From Pseudomonas putida (lineage in GTDB: Bacteria; Pseudomonadota; Gammaproteobacteria; Pseudomonadales; Pseudomonadaceae), in NCBI RefSeq assembly GCF_009883635.2, contig NZ_CP026115.2, positions 992,001-1,056,000 on the forward strand: 64,000 nucleotides of DNA, written 5' to 3'. The notes under the pieces are model-generated. The model was not told the DNA's origin. It ran no database searches and saw only the letters and a program-made list of their open reading frames with translations. How positions within the stretch are numbered: the first letter of the stretch is position 1; each line of letters starts with the position of its first letter. Below are positions 25,298-34,700 of this stretch, one piece after another. The position numbers and the translations under genes are program-made.

Positions 25298-26671
25298 ATG
25301 CGCGTTCTAACACCCCTCGCCAGCGCAATGCTGGTAGCCATGGCATGCACCAACGTCGAGGCGATGTCCCTCAACGAAGCTATCCAGAGTGCCGTGGATT
25401 ACCACCCGCAGATCAGCTCGAATCGCAACAGCAAGCTTTCCGCCGACGAGGATGTGAAATTCGCCCGTGGTGGCTACTACCCGACCGTGGACCTCGTCGC
25501 CGGTTACGGGCGCCAGCGTTCGGACAACCTCAATACCCGCGGCCTCAACCCGGACGGCACGACCAACCACAACAAGGAAACCCTGAACTACACACAGTCG
25601 GAACTGCGCCTGCGGCAGATGATCTTCGACGGCTTCAACACCGCCAACGAGGTGGGCCGCACCGAGGCAGTGGCGACCTCGCGCGCCTATTACACCCAGG
25701 CCATCGCCCAGGACGTCGCCTTGCGCACGGTCGAGGTGTACCTGGAGGTGCTCAAGCGTCGAGAGCTGGTGGACCTGGCCAAGAACAACCTGCAAGCGCA
25801 CTTGCGCGTCAACGACCAGATCGGCCTGCGCAGCGAGCGCGGCGTAGGCAGCACCGCCGACCTCGACCAGTCCCGCGCCCGTCGCGCCCTGGCAGAAAAC
25901 AACCTGGATACCGCCGAAGTCGACCTCGCCGATGCCGAAGCCAACTTCTACAGCGTGGTCGGCCGCGTGCCTGACGAGCTGGAAGGGCCACAGTCGATCA
26001 AGGTGGAAATACCCGGCACCCTCGACCAGGCACGCGAAGGCATGCGCCAGAACAACCCTTACCTCAAATCGGCCCAGGCCGACGTCAATGCCGCAGAACA
26101 GCAGTACGAAGTGGCCAAGTCGCCGTTCTACCCGCGCCTGGACGCGGTGCTGGCCACAGGTGCCAACAACAATATCGGTGGCGAGCAAGGCCACAGCAAC
26201 AACGACTGGCAGGCCGGCGTCGAGCTCAGTTACAACCTGTTCCGTGGCGGCAGTGACAAGGCTCGGCTGCAATCCGATGCGCACAAGATCAACCAGGCCC
26301 TGGACATCCGCAACAATGCCCTGCGCGAGCTGACCGAAAACCTCAGCCTGTCCTGGAACGCCATGAACAACGCCCGCAAGCAGACCCCGACCGCACGTGA
26401 GTACGCCGAGACCACCCAGCGCGTGCGCGCGGCCTACCAGGACCAGTTCGGCCTGGGCCAGCGCACCCTGCTCGACGTGCTCGACAGTGAAAACGAGCTG
26501 TACAACGCCAACCGCCGCTACACCGAAGTGCGCTACACCGAAGAGTTTTCCATGTACCGGGTACTGGCGACCATGGGTGAACTGTTGAGCAAGCAACGTA
26601 TTTCACTACCCCCGGAGGCTATCGCCAACAACGAGGTACGGACCGAAGCCAGATTGCCCGAGATGCGCTAA
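25298..26671 (+). CDS. lapE: TolC-family outer-membrane channel of the adhesin secretion system (LapE-like)
   Basis: A 457-residue protein starting MRVLTPLASAMLVAMACTNV at the ATG at 25298 behind GGGAGAAG; an in-frame upstream TTG (25253) would add 15 residues before the signal peptide. After the signal peptide (cut near residue 22) come the two repeated coiled-coil outer-membrane efflux domains with MSLNEAIQSAVDYHP and later LSYNLFRGGSDKARLQ. LapE/AggA proteins are about 450 residues and form the pore in which LapA-type adhesins stay anchored. It heads an operon with the ABC and HlyD genes. From memory, KT2440 has its lapE in this same neighbourhood. Confidence 0.9.
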   Translation: MRVLTPLASAMLVAMACTNVEAMSLNEAIQSAVDYHPQISSNRNSKLSADEDVKFARGGYYPTVDLVAGYGRQRSDNLNTRGLNPDGTTNHNKETLNYTQSELRLRQMIFDGFNTANEVGRTEAVATSRAYYTQAIAQDVALRTVEVYLEVLKRRELVDLAKNNLQAHLRVNDQIGLRSERGVGSTADLDQSRARRALAENNLDTAEVDLADAEANFYSVVGRVPDELEGPQSIKVEIPGTLDQAREGMRQNNPYLKSAQADVNAAEQQYEVAKSPFYPRLDAVLATGANNNIGGEQGHSNNDWQAGVELSYNLFRGGSDKARLQSDAHKINQALDIRNNALRELTENLSLSWNAMNNARKQTPTAREYAETTQRVRAAYQDQFGLGQRTLLDVLDSENELYNANRRYTEVRYTEEFSMYRVLATMGELLSKQRISLPPEAIANNEVRTEARLPEMR

Positions 26672-26737
26672 GCGTCGCACGCACTGGCACGGATCGCCTG
26701 CACAGCAACCCATCCACCCTGGCGGGAGTAGGCCATC

Positions 26738-28882
26738 GTGACCAGTATGCAAAGCGCGCAACCGCGTCCGGATGTCGATGACCCACTGCTCGATGGCCTG
26801 CTGATCCTGTGCCGGCTGCACGGTCGCCCTGCCAGCCGTGCCAGCCTGTGTAGCGGCCTGCCCCTGGCCCAGCAGCGCCTGGGCGTAGGCTTGCTGCCGC
26901 GCGCTGCGGCGCGAGCCGGCCTGCAAGCGCGGGTGCTGGAACGAGCGCTTGATGACATCTCGGCGCTCAACCTGCCCGTGCTGCTGTTGCTCGACAATGG
27001 CCGCAGCGCGGTGTTGCAACGCTGGGGCGATGACGGCCGTGCGCTGATCCTGCCCTGCGAAGCTGAAGGTGGCGAGCAATGGGTCGAACGTGAAGCATTG
27101 CAACAGGCCTATAGCGGCAACGCCCTGTTCGCCCGCCCACGCCATACCCTGGAAGACGTGCGTGCTCCGCTGCTGCCGCGGGTCAACGCCTGGTTCCGCG
27201 ACACCCTGCGCCATTCCCGCTGGCTGTACGGCGACGCCCTGCTGGCCAGCCTGCTGATCAACCTGCTCGGCCTGATGGTGCCGCTGTTCGTCATGCAGAC
27301 CTACGACCGCGTGGTGCCCAACCAGGCGCTGTCGACCTTGTGGGTGCTGGTCGCCGGCCTTTTCTTAGGCACCGCCTTCGAGCTGGTGCTGCGCATGGTC
27401 CGCGCCCACCTGCTGGACCAGGCCGGCAAGAAAACCGACCTGATCCTCTCCGCCACCCTGTTCGAGCGCATCACCGGCATGGCCATGAAGGCCAAGCCCG
27501 CCACCATCGGTGGTTTCGCCCAGAGCATCCATGACTTCCAGGGCCTGCGTGAATTTCTCACCGCCGTTACCCTGACCAGCATCATCGACCTGCCCTTCGT
27601 GGCCCTGATGCTGCTGGTGATCGGCCTGCTCGGTGGCTGGCTGGTACTGATCCCGCTGATCGCCTTCCCGCTGGCAGTGGGCTTTGCCCTGATCATCCAG
27701 GCCCGCCTGCGCGACACCGTGCAGAAAAGCCTGAGCCTCGGTGCCGTGCGCCAGGCCCTGCTGATCGAAACCCTGGGCGGCCTGGAAACCCTCAAGGCCT
27801 GCGGCGCCGAAAGCGAACGCCAGTACCAGTGGGAGCACACCAACGCCGCCATCGCCCGCCTCGACGCCCATGCCCGCAACCTGTCGTCGCTGGCCAGCAA
27901 CGGCACGCTGTTCATCCAGCAGTTCTGCGGCATGGCGACCATCGTTGCCGGGGTGTACAGCATCATCGCCGGCAACCTCAGCGTCGGCGCCCTGGTCGCC
28001 AGCTACATGCTTGGCAGCCGGGTGCTAGCCCCCCTCGGCCAGATCGCCGGGCTGATCACCCGATACCAGCAGGCACAGCTGACCATGCGCAGCACCGATG
28101 CGCTGATGGCCCTGCCTCAGGAACGTCAGCTGGACCAGCAGGCCCTGGAGCACACCACGCTCAAGGGTGGCCTGACGCTGAGCCACATCACGTTCCGTTA
28201 TCCAGGGCAAGTGAGCCCGGCACTGCATGATGTGAACCTGACCATCACCCCCGGCGAGCGCATCGGCATCATCGGCCGCAGCGGCTCGGGCAAGAGCACC
28301 CTCGGGCGCCAGCTGATGGGCTTTCATCACCCTGACGAAGGCCAGGTGCTGCTGGACAACCTCGATCTGCGCCAGCTGGACATCGCCGACCTGCGCAGCC
28401 AGATCGGCTACGTGGCCCACGACCTGCCGCTGCTGGCCGGCAGCCTGCGCGACAACCTGACCCTCGGCGCGCGCCACATCAGCGATGCGCGCATGCTAGA
28501 AGTGGCCGAACTGACCGGCGTCAGCGAGCTGGCCCGGCAACACCCGAACGGTTTCGACCGCCCGGTGGGCGAGCGCGGCCAGCTGCTCTCCGGCGGCCAG
28601 CGTCAGGCGGTGCTTTTGGCCCGTGCACTGCTGCTGGAGCCGCCGATCCTGATACTCGACGAACCCACCAGCCACATGGACAACAGTAGCGAAGAGCAAC
28701 TGCGCCAGCGCCTGCTGAGTTGGGTGCCAGGCAAGACCGTGCTGCTGGTCACCCACCGCACCTCGATGCTCAGCCTCGTCGACCGGCTGGTGGTGCTCGA
28801 CAACGGCAAGATCGTCGCCGACGGGCCGAAGGATTCGGTTGTCGACGCCCTGCGCAAGGGCCGTATCGGCTCGGCCCTGTAG
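26738..28882 (+). CDS. lapB: Type I secretion ABC transporter with C39-like domain (LapB-like)
   Basis: A 714-residue exporter, GTG start at 26738 with a GGAG site 8-10 bases upstream. Residues 15-140 are a degenerate C39 peptidase-like domain: the catalytic cysteine box is replaced by LLILCRLHGRPAS, so no processing is expected, as in LapB and HlyB. Six membrane spans occupy about 165-450. The ATPase domain has Walker A GRSGSGKST (about 511-519), LLSGGQRQ and Walker B ILILDEPTSHMD. It powers export of the adhesin. It lies 66 bases after lapE and 9 bases before the HlyD gene. Confidence 0.92.
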   Translation: MTSMQSAQPRPDVDDPLLDGLLILCRLHGRPASRASLCSGLPLAQQRLGVGLLPRAAARAGLQARVLERALDDISALNLPVLLLLDNGRSAVLQRWGDDGRALILPCEAEGGEQWVEREALQQAYSGNALFARPRHTLEDVRAPLLPRVNAWFRDTLRHSRWLYGDALLASLLINLLGLMVPLFVMQTYDRVVPNQALSTLWVLVAGLFLGTAFELVLRMVRAHLLDQAGKKTDLILSATLFERITGMAMKAKPATIGGFAQSIHDFQGLREFLTAVTLTSIIDLPFVALMLLVIGLLGGWLVLIPLIAFPLAVGFALIIQARLRDTVQKSLSLGAVRQALLIETLGGLETLKACGAESERQYQWEHTNAAIARLDAHARNLSSLASNGTLFIQQFCGMATIVAGVYSIIAGNLSVGALVASYMLGSRVLAPLGQIAGLITRYQQAQLTMRSTDALMALPQERQLDQQALEHTTLKGGLTLSHITFRYPGQVSPALHDVNLTITPGERIGIIGRSGSGKSTLGRQLMGFHHPDEGQVLLDNLDLRQLDIADLRSQIGYVAHDLPLLAGSLRDNLTLGARHISDARMLEVAELTGVSELARQHPNGFDRPVGERGQLLSGGQRQAVLLARALLLEPPILILDEPTSHMDNSSEEQLRQRLLSWVPGKTVLLVTHRTSMLSLVDRLVVLDNGKIVADGPKDSVVDALRKGRIGSAL

Positions 28883-28891
28883 GAGCTCAAC

Positions 28892-30244
28892 ATGCCTCTC
28901 ATGCAAAGCGTACGCAGCAGCCATGGCGCCGACAAACGGGCCGAGCGCGACTACATGCCGGAACTGGCCGGTGCCACCCTGCAGGACTCGCCACGCCTGT
29001 CGCGCCTGACCGTGTGGCTGGCCGCCGCGCTGTTGCTGGTGGCGCTGGTCTGGGCCAGCCTGGCGGTGCTCGACGAAGTGACGGTCGGCGAAGGCAAGGC
29101 GATCCCGTCGAGCAAGGTACAGGTGGTGCAGAACCTCGAAGGCGGTATCGTCACCGAGATCTTCGTGCGCGAGGGCCAGATGGTCGAGAAAGGCGCCACC
29201 CTGTTACGCCTGGACGACACCCGGTTCAAGTCCAACAAAGGCGAAAGCGAGGCTGACCGTTATGCCCTGACCGCCCAGGTCGAGCGCCTGTCGGCGGAAG
29301 CCGAAGGCCGCCCGTTCGTGCTCTCGGATGAAGTGCGCGCCAAGGCGCCCCAGGTTGCCGACGACGAGATCGCCCTGTACGGCTCGCGGCAACGGCGCCT
29401 GGCGAGTGAAAAACAAACCCTAAACGAACAGCTTCGGCAGAAGAACCAGGAGCTGGCCGAGTTCCGCTCCAAGGTCGATCAGTATCGCTCGGCCGTGGCG
29501 CTGTTGCAGCAGGAGACGGACATGTCGGCGCCGCTGGTGAGCAAAGGCGCTATTTCCCCAGTGGAGATCCTGCGCCTTAAGCAACGTACCGTGGAAGCCC
29601 GCGGCCAGCTCAATGCCACCAGCCTGGCCATCCCACGCGCCGAGGCGGCGATCGCCGAGATCAAGAGCAAGATCGAAGAGTCCGACGCCAGTTTCCGTTC
29701 GGACGCGGCCAAGGAGCTCAATGACAAGCGTACCGAGCTGTCCAAGATCACCGCCACCAGCATTGCCATTGATGACCGGGTCAACCGCACCACCGTGGTC
29801 TCGCCGGTGCGCGGCATCGTCAAGCTGCTCAAGGTCAACACCATCGGCGGCGTGGTGCAGCCAGGCAGCGACCTGGTGGAGATCGTGCCGATCGAGGACA
29901 ACCTGCTGATCGAGGCCAAGGTGCGCCCGCAAGACGTGGCCTTCCTGCACCCGGGGCAACCAGCCATGGTCAAGTTCAGTGCCTATGACTACACCATCTA
30001 CGGCGGACTCAAGGCCAAGCTGGAGCTGATCAGCGCCGATACCGTCACCGACGACAAAGGCAATGCGTTCTACCTGATCCAGGTGCGGACCGAGAAAAAC
30101 CACCTGGGCGGGGACAACAAGCCGCTGCTGATCATCCCCGGGATGGTGGCCACGGTGGATATCATCACCGGGCAGAAGAGTGTGCTGGATTATCTGCTCA
30201 AACCGGTGCTCAAGGCCCGCACTGAAGCACTGCGCGAGCGCTGA
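28892..30244 (+). CDS. lapC: HlyD-family membrane-fusion protein of the adhesin secretion system (LapC-like)
   Basis: A 450-residue periplasmic adaptor. A short cytoplasmic tail is followed by one membrane span (about 39-60, LTVWLAAALLLVALVWASLA), a lipoyl half-motif with VVQNLEGGIVTEIFVREGQMV, a long coiled coil (about 120-300), and the second lipoyl/beta-barrel part with PVRGIVKLLKVNTIGGVVQPG. These are the HlyD/LapC hallmarks. It bridges the ABC exporter and LapE. The start ATG lies 9 bases after the lapB stop with GGAG, so translation is probably coupled. Confidence 0.92.
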   Translation: MPLMQSVRSSHGADKRAERDYMPELAGATLQDSPRLSRLTVWLAAALLLVALVWASLAVLDEVTVGEGKAIPSSKVQVVQNLEGGIVTEIFVREGQMVEKGATLLRLDDTRFKSNKGESEADRYALTAQVERLSAEAEGRPFVLSDEVRAKAPQVADDEIALYGSRQRRLASEKQTLNEQLRQKNQELAEFRSKVDQYRSAVALLQQETDMSAPLVSKGAISPVEILRLKQRTVEARGQLNATSLAIPRAEAAIAEIKSKIEESDASFRSDAAKELNDKRTELSKITATSIAIDDRVNRTTVVSPVRGIVKLLKVNTIGGVVQPGSDLVEIVPIEDNLLIEAKVRPQDVAFLHPGQPAMVKFSAYDYTIYGGLKAKLELISADTVTDDKGNAFYLIQVRTEKNHLGGDNKPLLIIPGMVATVDIITGQKSVLDYLLKPVLKARTEALRER

Positions 30245-30279
30245 TGACCAGGTTTGTACGTAGAGTTTCCGAGCGGCGA

Positions 30280-33200
30280 TCAAGCAAGGTGACGGGTATG
30301 AGCCTGACGAGTCAACTCCAGGATGAAGCGTCGCTCAGCCAGGGCACGTTCGGCCCTCAACGCATCGACCTGCTCCAGATAGCGCTGATCTGTACCTGAC
30401 GCGGCCTGCTCTTCCAGGGTCGACAGCCGTTCATGGTAAGGCGTATCGAATGCTTCGAAACGCTCGGCATAGGCCGTGCGCAGGTAGTCCTTCCAGAAGT
30501 CCCTGCTGGCAAGCGAGTCACACAGGACCTGCGAGTTTTCCCTGGCAAGCACCATTGCCCTGGCATCTCGCAGGTCGGCTCGATTCACTTGACTGAAATG
30601 CTGGTAATGCATGTAGGCAGGCTGTGCCGGCAACCCCAGCGGCTCTGCCAACCCGATACGGTAGGCCAGGTAAACCTCAACCTCATCCACCGCTTCCGTA
30701 GGATTGAACGCCTGGACCTCGCGAACATGTTCAGCGGCAATCCGATCCACCTGCTCCAGCCGATAGAGCGAACGCCCCAGACGCAACATTCGCGCTTCGG
30801 CCTTTTCAGCGCTCAGCCCGGCAGAGCCGCGCACCACCAGCACCTTTATCTCCAGCTCACTCAAGATGAACAGCAGCTGATCCGCGCACGTGCGTGCGCC
30901 CCCAACCTGCTCGAACAGCGCCTGGCGCACCTCACTGTTCTGTTCGCAACTATCGAGGATAGCCCACACGCGCTGGCGCATATACCGCGGCCGAGCGAGA
31001 AACTCTTCAGAGCGACCGAGATCATGCAGAAAGCGGAAAAAATCTGCAGCATTCTGGCTTTCGTCCTCTACCAGCCGCTGCCAGACCTGCGAGCAGCGTG
31101 CGAGCTCGCTCGGGGCCAGGTCACTCAGCCAGATATTGCGCGCCGACGCTTCAAGCGCCGCATGTGCCGGGCGCGATACTTGACGGGTAAATGAACTTAA
31201 ACGCCTCACTGCATCTGCTGTGAGCGGGTTGTCATGCAGGACCAGGCGTCCCAACCGGGCATGGTGCAGCTGCAGCACGAGCTCGCTTACCGTGGTGATC
31301 TGATTGTCGCGCACGTCGACGACTTCCAGCGTCGGATGCTCAAGCAGGGCGATGGGGACCCCGGACAGGCGGGTATTGCGCAATGATATCGCACGCAAAC
31401 TGCTGGCGCCTCGCAGCGCAGGCACCGAGCCTATCGGGTTGTCACTCAAATCGAGCCAGCGAAGTTTCAACAACGCCGACAGACGCTCTTCACTGGCAGC
31501 GTCCACTACAATCCGGTTGCCGGACAGACAGAGGTCAGCCAGTTCTGTCAACCGCTCGATACCGGGGGGAATGGCCGTCAGCGCATTACGACCCAGGTCG
31601 AGAAGACGCAAGCCAGAAAATCGCTGCATGAAGGCGCTGTCGATGGTATCGAGCTGCATCCCGCGAAGTGTCAAGCGCCTTACATGATCGAAACGCACAT
31701 TCTCCGGCAGGGTGGGCAAGCCACCAACAGCCTCACCGTCGACGGTCAGCACAAAAACACCGTCCGCATCCTGCAGCTTGCGCCGCCAAACGCGGCGCAA
31801 TTGCTTGGCCAGCTGGTGTCGCCGGTAGCGTCGTGTCACGCTTCCCGCTTCACGGCACCAGTCCTCCAGGGCCTGGCGAAGCGAAGCCAGTTGCTGTTGC
31901 AGGTCGGCCAGATGCTCCCAAGGTGACCTACCGCTGTTTACCCACTGACTGATGAAGTCTTCGAGCTGGGCATCAGTCAATGTCGGATACAAGTTGCGCA
32001 CTCCATGGCGCACGCCATGACGCGCACCCAGCTGCCGCCCGCTCAGCGGGTAACCCAGGCGCCCGTCGCCCAGGCGCAGCGGCGGGCGCAAGCCGGCCGA
32101 GGGTGGCACCATGCCGATCAGCTTGGCGGCCTGTTCGCGATTGCTGCCGAGCCAACGAATACAAGCGTCCGTAAGCTGTAGCGCGGTCGGTTCGACACTC
32201 CCCAGCTGCAGCTTCTGCACCGCGTCCATATGGCACAACAACGCTTGCGCGAGACTGTCCCCAGGCAGGGTGCCGGCCAACCCCTGGCCCTTATCATCGA
32301 CAGCCTGGTACCCATCCTCTGTACGTGTAATCCGTCGCACTTCATTTGCCCGTTCGTCACCTTGCCGCACCAGCAATGGCCCATCAACGGCCTGCTCGCG
32401 CAGCTCGATACGGACCTGCTCGCTCCACGGAGTCAGATGGTCGACTAGACGCACCATGAGTGTTTCGCAATCGCTGTTCACCGCGGACTTCTGGTAAAGC
32501 CCCGCGCATGCCCGATCCAGCCGGCTGTCCCGCAAGGCCCAGCGAGCCTGTTCGGCAAGTGGCAACGGCACCCGCCCTTTTCTCAACATCTGCTCATACT
32601 GAAAACCGCTGGCCGATTCCACGATCATCTCGGCGCTGCGTGCAGTCAGGTCGGGAAAATCACGACGCAGCAGTTGCTCGGCGGCAGTTCCGAGCTTTTG
32701 CCGGGCTGCGATACGCTGTTCGAATGCCTCTGCGCGCAGCATGGGCTCGGCGGCGTGCAGGCGATGGCGCTCCAGTGCATCGAGCAACCGCGACGGCGCC
32801 TTGGCGCCTTCGACATGCAGGCGTCTCAGTCGATCCCTGTCAAAACCGGTGGTGCCCAGGATATCCGTGGCTTCAATGTCACTCACGTCAGCCAGCAGGC
32901 TGCCGAGTCGGCTGAGCATCACCTGCTGGTCGTCCCAAACGTGGGCTTGTTCGAATTCGTGATACCAACCACCACTGCCGTTGTTGCGCAGCAAGGGACC
33001 ATGAGCGTTCGCCCGACGCGGATGACGGATCCGCCATTCACCCTCGGTCCCGGTCGGCTCTACCAGAAAGCTCCCTTGCTGCAGTTTGATGCGTTGCTGC
33101 CCCAGCTCTCCCATCACCTGGGCTACCGGGCTTTGATCATCTGCAATTCGATAACCTTGCAGGCTGCCGTCACACAGGCGTAGTCGACCATCCTCAGGCA

Positions 33201-34614
33201 GCACAGGCAGCAAGGCGTCGACGAAAGGTATCCGCTCGATGAGCCTGCTCACGGCAGCGCCTCCGGCTGCGAAAACTACGCCTGCGCCCAGCATGCCGGC
33301 CACGGCGAACAGATGGCCCAAGGCAGACTGCCGATCGCCCAACTTCCAGTCCTCGTATCCCTCATAGACTTCATCGAACAGCTGGGCTGCAGCGATGCCC
33401 AGCATGACCACGCCAAGCCCAGGCACGAAAAGTGAGGCAAGCGTCAACAGGTCGAGCCCTGCATTGGCATAACTGTGCAATCGCGCCTCGCGGGTCGCCA
33501 TATCCTCAACTTCGGTCGGCACGGCAAGCAACCGGGCATCGGCGATGATCTTTTCGATGTGTGCCTGACGCATGTGGGAGAACAGCGAAAGTGTGATCGC
33601 CTGGTTTCTTCCATCCAGCTGCAACGCATTCATCGCCGTAGTGGACTGAAGACCTGCAAGTACAGCGAAGAAAGCTGGACGGTCTGCTTCGCTGAGGAAG
33701 CGCATGAAAAACGTCCCGTAGTCGTTTTGGCGCAAGCGCAGGCCCAGTTCTTCATACAAAGCTGACCACGAGGGATACCGCGCAAGTTCACCGTGCGGGT
33801 CATCGGGCACCCAAGCGACAACGCCCTCCAGTGTCGCATTGCGACTTCTGCCACTGCGGATCTCAAGTGCGACCACGCCGACAATCTGCTTGCCAAGCAG
33901 GTACAGCTTGCAAGGACGAATATCAACGGAATACACCGGAACGATGGGCTCGGCACTGATCAATGGAAGCAGCTGCAGAAAGGTCAGTTCGTCGATTTCG
34001 AACTTGAGCGCCGCCAGCCGCACGGCAACTTCGAAATTGCTTTGCTGCACCTGCTCCAGCATTTGGTCGATGGCTTGTCGCTCCAGCACATTGCTCGGCA
34101 AGAAATGGCTTTCAAGGTATGCCTGGTACTTCCCGCCGATATCCAGGGACCGGCACAGTGCGGCATAGGCACCGGGGCGCAATGGCAACGTTGCTCCCGA
34201 ACCATCGTCCAACCGCGACTCAGGCAGCCACAGCTCCTCAGCCACTTCATTGACTGCAAAGTTGTGCAACGCCGACGCCAGCAGCGACCGAGTGGATTCA
34301 GAGCGCTCCCATGGCAATGGCAGTGTGGGCGTAACAGGGGCATTGAGTTTTCGCCATACCCTATGTAGCTGCCCCTTGCGTACGTCATGGACTTTTCCCG
34401 TCACCGCTTGCAAGGCGCTGATCAGCAAGATCTCGGCAAAGACGTCCAGTGGGGTCACGGCGCCGTAGCGTGCCTTCAACTGATCCTGCCGCCGATCTTG
34501 CTGCATCATTGCCAACTGCAATGCACTAAGACGATCTGCTGGGGCGTTCTTCATCCAGGCTGGCAGCCGGTTGCCAATCAGGTTGTCTATCGATTCCGGG
34601 GCAATTGTGAACAT
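30280..34614 (-). CDS. Leucine-rich-repeat protein with NEL-type E3 ubiquitin ligase domain
   Basis: A 1444-residue putative effector starting MFTIAPESIDNLIGNRLPAW behind an AAGGA site. The N-terminal ~900 residues resemble the dermonecrotic-toxin-like (DUF6543) region of Pseudomonas NEL proteins and include a glycine/alanine-rich hydrophobic hairpin at about 379-458. Leucine-rich repeats span about 972-1138 (LRLLDLGRNALTAIPPGIER, LRWLDLSDNPIGSVPALRG). The C terminus is NEL-like, with the candidate catalytic cysteine C1243 in GARTCADQL, matching the CxD site of IpaH/SspH ligases. It has no RTX repeats and no signal peptide. It is convergent with lapC, 35 bases away. Delivery route and host target are unknown. 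Confidence 0.82.
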   Translation of the reverse strand: MFTIAPESIDNLIGNRLPAWMKNAPADRLSALQLAMMQQDRRQDQLKARYGAVTPLDVFAEILLISALQAVTGKVHDVRKGQLHRVWRKLNAPVTPTLPLPWERSESTRSLLASALHNFAVNEVAEELWLPESRLDDGSGATLPLRPGAYAALCRSLDIGGKYQAYLESHFLPSNVLERQAIDQMLEQVQQSNFEVAVRLAALKFEIDELTFLQLLPLISAEPIVPVYSVDIRPCKLYLLGKQIVGVVALEIRSGRSRNATLEGVVAWVPDDPHGELARYPSWSALYEELGLRLRQNDYGTFFMRFLSEADRPAFFAVLAGLQSTTAMNALQLDGRNQAITLSLFSHMRQAHIEKIIADARLLAVPTEVEDMATREARLHSYANAGLDLLTLASLFVPGLGVVMLGIAAAQLFDEVYEGYEDWKLGDRQSALGHLFAVAGMLGAGVVFAAGGAAVSRLIERIPFVDALLPVLPEDGRLRLCDGSLQGYRIADDQSPVAQVMGELGQQRIKLQQGSFLVEPTGTEGEWRIRHPRRANAHGPLLRNNGSGGWYHEFEQAHVWDDQQVMLSRLGSLLADVSDIEATDILGTTGFDRDRLRRLHVEGAKAPSRLLDALERHRLHAAEPMLRAEAFEQRIAARQKLGTAAEQLLRRDFPDLTARSAEMIVESASGFQYEQMLRKGRVPLPLAEQARWALRDSRLDRACAGLYQKSAVNSDCETLMVRLVDHLTPWSEQVRIELREQAVDGPLLVRQGDERANEVRRITRTEDGYQAVDDKGQGLAGTLPGDSLAQALLCHMDAVQKLQLGSVEPTALQLTDACIRWLGSNREQAAKLIGMVPPSAGLRPPLRLGDGRLGYPLSGRQLGARHGVRHGVRNLYPTLTDAQLEDFISQWVNSGRSPWEHLADLQQQLASLRQALEDWCREAGSVTRRYRRHQLAKQLRRVWRRKLQDADGVFVLTVDGEAVGGLPTLPENVRFDHVRRLTLRGMQLDTIDSAFMQRFSGLRLLDLGRNALTAIPPGIERLTELADLCLSGNRIVVDAASEERLSALLKLRWLDLSDNPIGSVPALRGASSLRAISLRNTRLSGVPIALLEHPTLEVVDVRDNQITTVSELVLQLHHARLGRLVLHDNPLTADAVRRLSSFTRQVSRPAHAALEASARNIWLSDLAPSELARCSQVWQRLVEDESQNAADFFRFLHDLGRSEEFLARPRYMRQRVWAILDSCEQNSEVRQALFEQVGGARTCADQLLFILSELEIKVLVVRGSAGLSAEKAEARMLRLGRSLYRLEQVDRIAAEHVREVQAFNPTEAVDEVEVYLAYRIGLAEPLGLPAQPAYMHYQHFSQVNRADLRDARAMVLARENSQVLCDSLASRDFWKDYLRTAYAERFEAFDTPYHERLSTLEEQAASGTDQRYLEQVDALRAERALAERRFILELTRQAHTRHLA

Positions 34615-34700
34615 GGTGCATCCTTGTTGGAGGAAACACCTACTTCATCATCGCGCTCATAGCCACAAGCGTTAGTTATCTATTCCAGCGCGCCGGTCAT

